Assembly (NCBI RefSeq): GCF_012395185.1
Contig: NZ_JAAZTU010000012.1
Location: 46,492-110,491 of the forward strand
Direction: 5' to 3'
Source: Vibrio aestuarianus
Lineage (GTDB): Bacteria; Pseudomonadota; Gammaproteobacteria; Enterobacterales; Vibrionaceae
Length of the DNA: 64,000 nt
The stretch's first letter is position 1. Each line of letters starts with the position of its first letter. The notes beneath the pieces were generated by a model, which worked only from the letters and a program-made list of their open reading frames with translations, had not been told where the DNA came from and did not search any database. This document shows positions 29,542-39,871 of the stretch, in pieces. Made by a program: the position numbers and the translations under genes.

Positions 29542-30510
29542 ATGCCTAATTCACAGACAAAACATCGTTCTCAGCTCAAAGACAGCGCCCTGCCAGAATA
29601 TAGTAATGGCGTCAGTTTATCGCTCGAGGAACTGCTTCCATACAAGCAGCAAGCGATACGTTGGTTACCACCAGCGAAAAGCTTGTGGGCTCAATTACTT
29701 GGTCAGCATCAAAGTCAACAACTCGGGAGAGGCATGGACTTTGCCGAAGTGCGCCAATATCAGGCGGGTGACGATATCCGCTCGATCGATTGGCGAGTCA
29801 CTGCACGTACTGGGAAGCCTCATACTAAGTTATTCAGTGAAGAGCGGGAAAAACCCGTCATTTTGTATGTTGACCTCAGCGCATCGATGCAATTTGGCTC
29901 TCAATTAATGTTGAAATCGGTGCAAGCCGCGCACATGGCTAGCTTACTCAGTTGGCTAAGTGTGGCGAAAAATGACCGGGTAGGTGCCGTGATCGATACC
30001 GGAAATGCGTTAGTTGAACTGAAACCGACCAGCCGTCAAAAAGGTCCGTTGCAGTTGATTCAGCAATTAGTCACGATACAAAACCAGCAGCTCAGTAACC
30101 TCACCTCAATCAAGCGAGATGCTCACTCAATGCACAACGGTTTGCTGGCATTGAATCGTTTATGCCCTAAAGGCAGCGAAGTTATTTTGATCAGTGACTT
30201 TGTCCATTTTGATGAATCGCTAACCCCATTAGTCAACCAATTGCATCGTCACAACCGTGTGCGAATGGTGCACATTTATGATCCGTTAGAGCAAGGAGAG
30301 ACCCAATTTCGTGGTTTGGAGCGGGTAACCGATAACCAACAGACGAGCTGGCTCAACTTTTCGACAAATAGTACACGCTTAGGGTTAAAAAAAGCCTTTG
30401 AATCTCAAAAAGAAAAACTAAAATCATTGAGTCAATCTATGGCAATTTCTTATACCTCACTCTCAAGTGAGAAACCTTTGCTGCAACAACTATCCGGATA
30501 TAAAGAATGA
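29542..30510 (+). CDS. DUF58 domain protein
   Basis: A protein of 322 residues, usual partner of MoxR ATPases. The DUF58 hallmark is GMDFAEVRQYQAGDDIRSID followed by WRVTARTGKPHTKLF. A von Willebrand A-like core follows with YVDLSASM (a MIDAS DxSxS motif) and EVILISDFVHF. It is cytoplasmic, without signal peptide. The gene starts 14 bases after the moxR stop and overlaps the next gene by four bases (ATGA at 30507). Confidence 0.9.
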   Translation: MPNSQTKHRSQLKDSALPEYSNGVSLSLEELLPYKQQAIRWLPPAKSLWAQLLGQHQSQQLGRGMDFAEVRQYQAGDDIRSIDWRVTARTGKPHTKLFSEEREKPVILYVDLSASMQFGSQLMLKSVQAAHMASLLSWLSVAKNDRVGAVIDTGNALVELKPTSRQKGPLQLIQQLVTIQNQQLSNLTSIKRDAHSMHNGLLALNRLCPKGSEVILISDFVHFDESLTPLVNQLHRHNRVRMVHIYDPLEQGETQFRGLERVTDNQQTSWLNFSTNSTRLGLKKAFESQKEKLKSLSQSMAISYTSLSSEKPLLQQLSGYKE

Positions 30511-30977
30511 AGGAATCATCAACCGCTACACCTTTAGATTTAAGCGCCATGCAACTGCCAGAATTACCATCTTGGTTTCCATTGGCTTGGGGCTGGTGGG
30601 CAAGTGCGGCTGGAGTGCTACTTTGCCTGCTGCTGATCGTGCTAGCGATTCGTTGGCGTCGTAAGCGTCTTGCACCGAAAAAAACCGCGCTGCGTTTGCT
30701 TAATTCACAATTTAGCCATTTAACACCTTCATCTGCGATTGAGCTGCTTCGTCAAGCGGCTTTGTGTTATTACCCTCGAATGGAAATAGCGCATTTAACC
30801 GGGAAAGAGTGGTACACCTTTTTAGATTCTCAAATTTCTGACCCTCTTTTTGTACCTAATGAAAACTTGTGGCAACAGGCTTTATACCAAAAGCAAAATA
30901 CTGAACAGAACAAAGAACTGATTCAGCATTGCTATCAATGGGTTAATGATGCGTTGCCGCCAAAGAAACGGAGATAG
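30507..30977 (+). CDS. DUF4381 membrane protein of the bat operon
   Basis: A protein of 156 residues with one transmembrane helix (about 28-50, WASAAGVLLCLLLIVLAIRW) preceded by LPELPSWFPLAWGWW, a stretch typical of DUF4381. A basic segment (RRKRLAPKKT) and a soluble helical C-terminal domain with LTGKEWYTFLDSQ follow. It always sits between the DUF58 and batA genes in such operons. ATGA overlap with the preceding gene indicates coupling. The molecular function is unknown. Confidence 0.85.
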   Translation: MKESSTATPLDLSAMQLPELPSWFPLAWGWWASAAGVLLCLLLIVLAIRWRRKRLAPKKTALRLLNSQFSHLTPSSAIELLRQAALCYYPRMEIAHLTGKEWYTFLDSQISDPLFVPNENLWQQALYQKQNTEQNKELIQHCYQWVNDALPPKKRR

Positions 30978-30984
30978 CTAAACT

Positions 30985-31945
30985 TTGGCAAATATAGAGT
31001 TATTGTGGTGGTGGGCGTTAGTGCTGCTACCACTACCGCTGGTTATTTATCGATTCTTACCACCAGTAAAAGAAAGGGCAGCTATTCATCTGCCCTACCT
31101 TCCAAAACAAAACCAGATAGCGTCACCACGCAATATCACCATAAAAATTATCGCTACTGCAATTTGGTGTTTGCTGATCCTCGCTGTTGCTCGCCCTGTC
31201 TGGTATGGTGACCCGGTAACGACACAGCCTAAGCACCGTGATTTAATGCTTGTGGTTGATCTCTCCTACTCCATGAGTCAAGAAGACATGCAGCAAGGCG
31301 GACAATACATAGACCGACTGACTGCGGTCAAAAATGTTCTATCTGATTTTATTCAAAAGCGCGAAGGCGATCGTCTTGGTTTAGTGCTGTTTGCTGATCA
31401 CGCCTATCTGCAAACGCCATTAACCTTGGATAAAAACACGATTAGCGAGCAGCTAAACCAAGCGGCGCTCAAATTAATTGGTACTCAAACGGCAATGGGT
31501 GAAGGCATTGGACTTGCCACCAAAACCTTTATTGATAGTGATGCGCCACAGCGCGTCATGATTCTTCTCAGTGACGGCAGCAACACCTCTGGGGTTTTAG
31601 ACCCATTAGAAGCTGCGAAGATTGCTAAAAAATACAACACCACCATATACACCGTTGGCGTTGGTGCTGGTGAAATGATGGTCAAAGAGTTTTTCATGAC
31701 TCGTAAAGTCAACACCGCTCAAGATCTTGATGAAAAGACACTGACTGACATTGCCAACATTACCGGGGGGCAATACTTTAGAGCGCGTAATAGCCAAGAC
31801 CTCGCCAACATATACGACACCATTAACCAGTTAGAGCCGATTAGCCAAGCGACGCAAACATGGCGTCCTCAAACTGAATGGTTCGGTTACCCGCTTTTGG
31901 TAGCACTGATGCTTTGTGTAATTTTGATCGTGATGAGGAGAAACC

Positions 31946-31953
<8 letters not shown>
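30985..31953 (+). CDS. batA: BatA-like von Willebrand A-domain membrane protein
   Basis: A 322-residue inner-membrane protein. Helices at about 6-24 and 52-70, then a vWA domain with an intact MIDAS (D92-L-S94-Y-S96, LLSDGSNTSG), and a final helix near 300-316. The start is TTG 30985, with GGAG 11 bases upstream; no ATG gives the conserved N terminus ANIELLWWW. It overlaps batB by eight bases. Bat proteins are linked to aerotolerance in Bacteroides; in vibrios the role is not settled. Confidence 0.9.
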
Positions 31954-33895
<1,942 letters not shown>

Positions 33896-33897
33896 TC

Positions 33898-35547
33898 ATG
33901 AAACAAGTTAATCGTTCATTTTTTGCTGTCATCATCAGCTTATTCATTGCGCTGAATGCGTTTATCTCCACCGCCTATGCGACGACGCTTTTCGCAAGTG
34001 TCAGTAAAAATAAAGTCGTCAAAAATGAAGTCTTTCAGCTGCGAGTCGTAGCTGATGAAAAAGCGTCATCGGACGCGATTGATTTTAGTGTGCTAGAGAA
34101 TGATTTCTTTCTGGGTCGTCCCAGTTTTGGTACCTCAATGAATATCATCAATGGAGACAGCAGCACCCGCAGTGAATGGAACGTTTCGCTGGCCGCGAAT
34201 AAGCTCGGAATTATTACTATCCCAAGCTTCACTTTAAATGGAGCCAAAACGCAGCCCATTTCTATTCAGGTTGCCGCTGACACTCAAGAGCCTGAGCAGT
34301 CAGATTTGGTTGAAATGCAATCTCATTTAGAACGTAAAGAGCTTTATCCGAATGAAAGTACTTACCTTAATGCGCGCTTAATCATAAAAGCCGATCCTAG
34401 AAGGCTGCAAAACCCTCAAATTGCTGCTCCTTCAGCTCAAGGCGTTGAATTAAAGCCAGCCGGAGAAGCAAACCAATATCAAAGCGTATTGGATGGCATT
34501 GAAGTCACCGTGGTAGACCAAAAATTCCAAGTCACGGCAAAAGAATCTGGTAGCTTTACTGTATCGGGGCCTGCATTTAAAGGCGGCCTAGTTTATGGCA
34601 GCAACCAAACTGGCAATACTCGCCTGATCCAACTTGATGTCCCCGCCAAAACGTTCCCTTTAACCGTATTGCCTAAACCAGAAACTTACCAAGGTACATG
34701 GCTACCAACATCTCAATTAACACTTGAGCAAACATGGCGTGATGCAAGCGGTAAAGTGACAACTGACTCCCCCTTCCACACGAAAGTAGGTGAATCATTA
34801 ACACGTGAATTAGTGTTAACGGTCAAGGGGATCACCCAAGAGCAGCTACCTAATTTAGCCATCAATTATCCTGACACCATACGTGTTTACGCAGAGAAAC
34901 CGCAATTCACAACATTGGACAATGGTGACGTTAAAATGACGATCAAACAGGTGCTAATTCCGAATACGATCGGCAATATCCAACTTCCAGAAGTGAATGT
35001 CACCTGGTGGGACACTCAAAGCAAATCGCAAAAATATAGCAAAGCAAGTGCATTAACTTTGAATGTTGAGAAAGGAGAATGGCTTGATCAATCGTCAGCG
35101 ACACCGATTACACCACAAAATGTGCAGACAGTGACCGTTAAAGATGCTGGATATTGGCCTTATTTTACCGCTTTCTTCGCCCTACTTTGGGTAGCAACCA
35201 TGATCGTCGCTTGGGCATTTAGAAATCAATCCTCAGCTCCTACAACAAATTCATACTCGGATCTTAATCAAGAAGATAGCAATGAATACACTCTGCTAAA
35301 AAAAGCATTATCCCAAGGTGATGGCGTACAAATCAGTTACGGTTTAACGCAATGGCGCGCTGTCGTTCAACTAACCGAGGAAGAAAAAATAACATTGGAT
35401 AACGAATTAAACGCACTCAACAAAACACTCTATACAACACAAGAAAGCCCTTGGGATCCTGGAAATTTAGAGAAACTGGTCACTCGTATTCAAAAGCAAC
35501 AAGCTAAGCGCGCTAAAAATAAAGCGCAACCTCTTGCAAAACTCTAG
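33898..35547 (+). CDS. batD: BatD-like exported membrane protein
   Basis: A protein of 549 residues from ATG 33898 (an in-frame GTG three codons earlier is less likely). It has a signal peptide (about 1-28, ending STAYA), a long periplasmic beta-rich BatD region (about 30-415) with NGAKTQPISIQV and ELYPNESTYLNARL, and a transmembrane helix (about 423-442, YFTAFFALLWVATMIVAWAF). The cytoplasmic tail is short and basic. It is the last gene of the moxR-bat operon, with a compact terminator at its stop. Confidence 0.9.
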   Translation: MKQVNRSFFAVIISLFIALNAFISTAYATTLFASVSKNKVVKNEVFQLRVVADEKASSDAIDFSVLENDFFLGRPSFGTSMNIINGDSSTRSEWNVSLAANKLGIITIPSFTLNGAKTQPISIQVAADTQEPEQSDLVEMQSHLERKELYPNESTYLNARLIIKADPRRLQNPQIAAPSAQGVELKPAGEANQYQSVLDGIEVTVVDQKFQVTAKESGSFTVSGPAFKGGLVYGSNQTGNTRLIQLDVPAKTFPLTVLPKPETYQGTWLPTSQLTLEQTWRDASGKVTTDSPFHTKVGESLTRELVLTVKGITQEQLPNLAINYPDTIRVYAEKPQFTTLDNGDVKMTIKQVLIPNTIGNIQLPEVNVTWWDTQSKSQKYSKASALTLNVEKGEWLDQSSATPITPQNVQTVTVKDAGYWPYFTAFFALLWVATMIVAWAFRNQSSAPTTNSYSDLNQEDSNEYTLLKKALSQGDGVQISYGLTQWRAVVQLTEEEKITLDNELNALNKTLYTTQESPWDPGNLEKLVTRIQKQQAKRAKNKAQPLAKL

Positions 35548-35565
35548 CGTGCACTTCACGCTTTT
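35546..35565 (+). terminator. Short hairpin at the end of the bat operon
   Basis: AGCGTG and CACGCT form a 6-bp stem around CACTT, followed by TTTTAA overlap. It begins within the batD stop codon. Weak to moderate terminator. Confidence 0.55.
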
Positions 35566-35622
35566 AACGCAATGATACGCATATAATAAAGCGTCCCAAA
35601 GCCAACATAAGGAAACAGTGAC

Positions 35623-36342
35623 ATGCAAATTAAGAGTACATCCTCTGCATTAATTATGGGGTTAAGCGTGATCCTCGGGCTCGGTGTGCTAGGCTTTTTT
35701 GTTCAGCAAACTGCCATCAAGTATAAAGAATACGAACGCGTAGTTACTGTAAAGGGGCTCTCCGAAAGAGAATACCCTGCTGATACCGTCATCTGGCCTA
35801 TTCAATTTACCGTAGCAGACAATGATTTACCGACCATGTTTGCCACCATCGAAAAGCAAACCCAAATGGTGACAGATTTCTTAGCCACCCAAGGTATTGC
35901 AGAAAACAACGTTTCTTTATCTTCGCCTGCCGTTATTGATAAAAAAGCGCAGCAATACGGTGGAGACAACGCGGTTGAATTTCGCTATTTAGCCAATCAA
36001 ACCATCACGGTTTACAGCAATCAAGTTGACTTAGTTCGTGCCGCCATCAACAAACTCGGTAACTTAGGTAAACAAGGTATTGTATTCAACCAAGATCCTT
36101 ACAACAACCGGGTCAATTACTCATTCTCAGGGCTTAACGACATTAAGCCAGATATGATTGAAGAAGCGACAAAGCAAGCAAGAGAAGTGGCTGAGAAATT
36201 CGCCAAAGACTCACAGAGCTCATTAGGCAAGATTAAAAGAGCTTCTCAAGGACAGTTCAGCATTGTTGATCGAGATGACAACACGCCTTACATCAAAAAG
36301 ATACGAGTAGTTTCGACAGTAGAATATTACCTATCAGATTGA
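35623..36342 (+). CDS. SIMPL-domain exported protein (DUF541)
   Basis: A protein of 239 residues with an uncleaved or cleaved signal-type N-terminal helix (about 8-27). The SIMPL domain follows, starting VVTVKGLSEREYPADTVIW and containing the repeated beta-alpha pattern (YLANQTITVYSNQVDLV). The family is periplasmic and linked to oxidative stress or membrane homeostasis; its biochemistry is unknown. AAGGAAAC lies upstream of ATG 35623. It is probably a separate unit after the bat operon. Confidence 0.88.
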   Translation: MQIKSTSSALIMGLSVILGLGVLGFFVQQTAIKYKEYERVVTVKGLSEREYPADTVIWPIQFTVADNDLPTMFATIEKQTQMVTDFLATQGIAENNVSLSSPAVIDKKAQQYGGDNAVEFRYLANQTITVYSNQVDLVRAAINKLGNLGKQGIVFNQDPYNNRVNYSFSGLNDIKPDMIEEATKQAREVAEKFAKDSQSSLGKIKRASQGQFSIVDRDDNTPYIKKIRVVSTVEYYLSD

Positions 36343-36440
36343 TAAAGCCCCAGCATAGGCCAAGAGGAAGACTAGAAATATCTGACTATTCGACACATAA
36401 TAACGGATATTTCTATTACTTCTGACCATGCAGTATTTCT

Positions 36441-36920
36441 ATGATACGAATGCTATACCTAATTTCGATACTGTCTTGGCCGCTTGTTAGCTACGCTGAT
36501 GTTGATCTTGTCAAAGTCGATAAATCCAAACGTAGAATGTACTTGCTCGATGGGCAAACCGTAGTTCAGGAATACCGAATTGCTTTAGGAAAAAATCCGC
36601 AGGGGCATAAGTTTAAAGAAGGAGATCAACGTACACCAGAAGGTCGCTATTATCTTGATTATATTAGCAATGATTCATCATACTACCGCTCAGTCCACAT
36701 TACCTATCCGAATCATCAAGATACCATCCTAGCCATGCAAGCTGGGGTGAACCCCGGTGGTGACATAAAAATTCACGGCTTAAAAAACGGCTTTCAAGCA
36801 AAGCCAGAATTCATTCAAAGCTTTGATTGGACTGATGGGTGTATTGCCATCACCAATGATCAAATGGATGATTTTCTCAGTCGAGTAAAAATTGGTACCC
36901 CCATAGATATCGAGTGGTAG
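36441..36920 (+). CDS. L,D-transpeptidase (YkuD domain)
   Basis: A periplasmic cell-wall enzyme of 159 residues that cross-links peptidoglycan or attaches proteins to it through L,D-bonds. It has a signal peptide (about 1-19, ending VSYA). The catalytic motif is IHG (H112) and TDGCIAITN with C134. The usual SxGC is TDGC here, as in YafK/ErfK-related subgroups. The short length means the catalytic domain is alone. Start ATG 36441; a second ATG three codons later is possible. Confidence 0.9.
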   Translation: MIRMLYLISILSWPLVSYADVDLVKVDKSKRRMYLLDGQTVVQEYRIALGKNPQGHKFKEGDQRTPEGRYYLDYISNDSSYYRSVHITYPNHQDTILAMQAGVNPGGDIKIHGLKNGFQAKPEFIQSFDWTDGCIAITNDQMDDFLSRVKIGTPIDIEW

Positions 36921-36944
36921 TAAGCGTTCAAAATCGCTCTTCCC

Positions 36945-36967
36945 TATACCTAAACCACTTGAAATTA
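36945..36967 (+). repeat. ERIC-family terminal remnant
   Basis: TATACCTAAACCACTTGAAA resembles the left end of the ERIC copies and stops after about 23 bases. A fuller diverged copy begins 54 bases later. Confidence 0.55.
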
Positions 36968-37020
36968 AAAGGTTTAAAAGCAAACCAATGAAAGTCTTGC
37001 TATATTGATAATTATGCTTT

Positions 37021-37144
37021 TATACCAAAATTGAAGTTGCAGATAGACAGCAAGTAAATCCAACTCCATGAGCATAGATAAACGATGTAATTGAGTTGGC
37101 AAATGTAACCAACACCGCTGCTGTAGCAAATTAAGAAAGATACC
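37021..37144 (+). repeat. ERIC-family repeat, diverged but structure-preserving
   Basis: TATACCAAAATTGAAGTTGC at the left and CCAACACCGCTGCTGTAGCA near the right identify it. The central stem arms differ from the other copies but pair with each other: CCAACTC and GAGTTGG form a perfect 7-bp stem. Confidence 0.75.
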
Positions 37145-37196
37145 GAGCTTTTATTTTATGTATTATTGGTAATAAATACCAAGGAGTAACTGATAC

Positions 37197-38189
37197 ATGG
37201 ACAGTGCAGAAAGTAAGAATAAGTGTTTGAATATTATATTAAATGCAGTACCTGACCATGTGTTTATTTTTTCTGAATCCGGTGAATATCTCAATGTATT
37301 TGGTGGAGAAGACAATAACCTTGGTTTCGACTGCAAAAGCTTTATAGGTAAAACCCTCTATGATGTTATGCCCCACACGATGGCACATCAGTGTCATCAA
37401 TTCATAAAAAAGGCTTTAGAAGGTGAAGATTCACTCGTTATTCAATACAGCTTTAATGAAGAGAATATGATCACCCTACCCGAAGATGTGACTATCAGTG
37501 AGGAAGTATGGTTTCAAGGTATTATCAAACCTTTGCCAATGGTCTGCCTAAAAAGCAACCAACGCACCGTGTTATGGACCGCACGCAATATAACCCACCG
37601 CTACAACCTAGAAAAAAAACTGAAAACATTAAGTGAAACGGATGAATTAACCGGTTTATTAAACCGACGGGCTTTTATGGCACTGCTCTCCCAAGATATT
37701 GAAAACCATCCAGCAATTAGCAGTAACACCTCATTATTAATGCTCGATATTGATCTATTCAAAGAGATTAATGATCACTTAGGGCACTTAGCAGGTGATT
37801 ACGTTATTAAACACATTACTAGCATTTGTAGTGAAATGATTCCAGCACCACATTATATCGGCAGAATCGGGGGTGAAGAGTTTGCTATTGTATTAAATGA
37901 AACGTCAGAGTCTCATGCCTATGACATAGCCGAGAAATTGAGAATCGCGATTCAAAACACCCCTTGTGAAGTTGAAGGTTATATTGTGAATGTCACGGTA
38001 AGCATTGGCGTGTCTCAGCTGTTTGAATCTGATACGTCGAGCAAGTACATCCTTTCTCGAACCGACCAAGCTATGTATTACTCAAAGCAACATGGCCGAA
38101 ACAGAGTCACTATTTTTGATGATGAGGTCGCCAAGCACGCTCAAAATAAAAGTACTCCCACACAAATCAGTTTTAGGAGAGCGACTTAG
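37197..38189 (+). CDS. PAS-GGDEF diguanylate cyclase
   Basis: Makes the second messenger c-di-GMP from two GTP. Residues 5-135 look like a PAS sensor (AVPDHVFIFSESGEYLNVFG, ending WTARNITHRYNLEKK), joined by a short helix to a GGDEF domain (about 150-310). The metal aspartate is in LMLDIDLFKE (D184) and the active site is RIGGEEF (GGEEF 225-229), so catalysis is likely. The inhibitory RxxD site upstream of GGEEF is absent. No membrane segment, so it is cytoplasmic. AAGGAG lies upstream of ATG 37197. Confidence 0.93.
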   Translation: MDSAESKNKCLNIILNAVPDHVFIFSESGEYLNVFGGEDNNLGFDCKSFIGKTLYDVMPHTMAHQCHQFIKKALEGEDSLVIQYSFNEENMITLPEDVTISEEVWFQGIIKPLPMVCLKSNQRTVLWTARNITHRYNLEKKLKTLSETDELTGLLNRRAFMALLSQDIENHPAISSNTSLLMLDIDLFKEINDHLGHLAGDYVIKHITSICSEMIPAPHYIGRIGGEEFAIVLNETSESHAYDIAEKLRIAIQNTPCEVEGYIVNVTVSIGVSQLFESDTSSKYILSRTDQAMYYSKQHGRNRVTIFDDEVAKHAQNKSTPTQISFRRAT

Positions 38190-38272
38190 CTTGATATTTG
38201 AATAATTAATCCCCGGCGACTTTTACATCGCTACTATTTAAAATGGCTCTGTATTCAGTCACCACAGTTCAA

Positions 38273-38398
38273 TTACATTCGCTTTAACGGCTTGACGACA
38301 CCATCTAAACCTTCGATTTTTAGTGCTAAACATAACTTAAGCAACTCTCCCAGTTCAGCGCTTGGCCAACCTTTCTTGTCAAACCGAAGCAAAACAAC
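38273..38398 (-). pseudogene. C-terminal fragment of a DUF3820-family gene
   Basis: Reading the minus strand gives RFDKKGWPSAELGELLKL, then CLALKIEGLDGVVKPLKRM and stop. This corresponds to the C-terminal half of the intact DUF3820 protein at 47374-47589. Upstream in the same frame the similarity fades and tandem stop codons appear. The last 31 bases (38271-38301) are identical to 47372-47402; beyond that identity drops to roughly three quarters. It lacks a start and is non-functional. Confidence 0.75.
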
Positions 38399-38760
38399 TG
38401 TTTTTGGGGAATTTCTGTATCTCTATCACTTCAACTTACAATTGGACAATTCCTTCTTCACCGCTTCAGGCGATATCCACCCATCGGATAACTTTTGGTA
38501 TTCCAAAACGCCAAAGGCCACTGTTGTCAGTGGTGGTCTGTTTGCTCGGAAATGGACAAAAGCTCTCACTCACGTTATCCATTGCTGTACTTAGTTTATG
38601 CAGAATTTTCGACAAATAATGCCGCATATGACTCTCATGTGAAACATAACGATAATAAATGAGTCCCAAGGCACAACTTGATAATGCGACGGCACACACA
38701 AATTGATCAAACCATGTTATGTAGACTGACGCATAAAACCTTAACCAATTAAATAATAAA
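38399..38760. other. Gene-poor stretch with decayed coding remnants
   Basis: No credible gene. The minus strand holds a short piece reading LEYQKLSDGWISPEAVKKEL that ends in two stops just before the DUF3820 fragment and may be a remnant of another gene. A 114-codon minus frame at 38466-38810 overlaps the start of the next gene and is not supported. Confidence 0.45.
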
Positions 38761-39495
38761 ATGTTTTCTGCTATAAAAAGAATTTTCAGCAAGACCAAAC
38801 CAAACGACACTCACGAGCAAACCGAACCATGCGCAATACCTTATGATGATTTTTGGAATAAGTTTACTGAGACTTATGCAAGCTTTGCTATCAGAGAAGA
38901 CAACTTACCAAAACTTGATGGTAGTGCGCGAATCACTATTGAAGGAGTTCTCAAACCTATCATAGTGGCAGATACGTTAAAGGCACAAAGAATCGAGTTA
39001 CGTCAGATAGGAAAGAAGATCATTTCACATAGATCCTACGTAATGGCTTATTGTAATAACACTGAGAAGTTCAGCTCGTTAGATCAGTACTTGAGCATAC
39101 TCAATAGTATTAAAGTCGAGTTACCTATAGAAAATCAAAGCGAATTGATATCAGCGATAAGAGAATTATCTCTTTGGTATGCTGTAGTAGCAATCACAGC
39201 AGTAGTACTAGATGATTACCATGAGAACGGCTGGTTTCAATGCTACGAACTTCTTTATGATCACCATGCGGATCAATTAGTTGAGCATGGTGAGGCTTTG
39301 CAGGAATTATTGAATAGTGCGACAAAGAAAGATGAGTCAAGTCCCGCACACGCAAATGCTCTCTCCAGCCTAATATTGTTGGAAAGATTTATGGAACCAT
39401 TCCTCAAGAACAACTTGCAAGGTGAGCCTGTAAGCTACAGGTTGCATTCAGTAGCAAGCGCTTTGGAAATGAAAGAGTACATGAAAGAACAGTAG
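38761..39495 (+). CDS. Hypothetical protein in accessory block
   Basis: A protein of 244 residues that I do not recognise. There is no signal peptide. It looks mostly helical and acidic, with segments such as ISAIRELSLWYAVVAITAVV (about 127-150, mildly hydrophobic) and HHADQLVEHGEALQELLNSA. ATG 38761 has no clear Shine-Dalgarno (ATTAAATAATAAA upstream). Base composition is AT-richer than the flanking core genes, consistent with acquired DNA. It stands alone between two decayed regions. Confidence 0.6.
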   Translation: MFSAIKRIFSKTKPNDTHEQTEPCAIPYDDFWNKFTETYASFAIREDNLPKLDGSARITIEGVLKPIIVADTLKAQRIELRQIGKKIISHRSYVMAYCNNTEKFSSLDQYLSILNSIKVELPIENQSELISAIRELSLWYAVVAITAVVLDDYHENGWFQCYELLYDHHADQLVEHGEALQELLNSATKKDESSPAHANALSSLILLERFMEPFLKNNLQGEPVSYRLHSVASALEMKEYMKEQ

Positions 39496-39813
39496 TCGTT
39501 AATTAGATAAGAATGATTTTAATCAGGACTCCAGATCTGAGTTACGTCTTTCAACTGAAATTCATAACAATGCAGGCGATGATTTTAGATTAGGAGTTCT
39601 GTTTTTGAAAGAAATTGGGAGTTTTCTGTCACGGCCTCTCTGTTGGTAATCATGAACAAAAGTACGGTGATTTCAGTGCCACGATTTACCACTGAGTAAT
39701 TACGTTAACACCGAATGGGGCAAAACCTTGCTAGCAATGATCGCGCTGAGAAGTGTCTGGGCATTATCGAGTTAGGGAGTGCTATCTACAATGGAGCATT
39801 CTTAGTAGGGCGT
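39496..39813. other. Gene-free stretch (about 320 bp)
   Basis: AT-rich, no convincing open frame or repeat. A short frame near 39715 (MGQNLASNDRAEKCLG) could be the tail of a lost gene, but nothing supports it. Confidence 0.4.
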
Positions 39814-39846
39814 AAAAGAGCTAGTGATACAATCACAGGCTCTTTT
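39814..39846. terminator. Strong hairpin terminator after the beta-mannosidase gene
   Basis: AAAAGAGC and GCTCTTTT form an 8-bp outer stem. GTGAT and ATCAC form an inner stem. It is A-rich before and T-rich after on both strands, so it should work in either direction. Confidence 0.8.
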
Positions 39847-39871
39847 ATCTTACGTAGCTCAACCTTCGATT

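Noticed and set aside
38466..38810. Minus-strand frame of 114 codons with two hydrophobic stretches
   Set aside because: It overlaps the start of the 38761 gene, lacks a ribosome site, and runs through a region with decayed coding remnants; no recognisable family.
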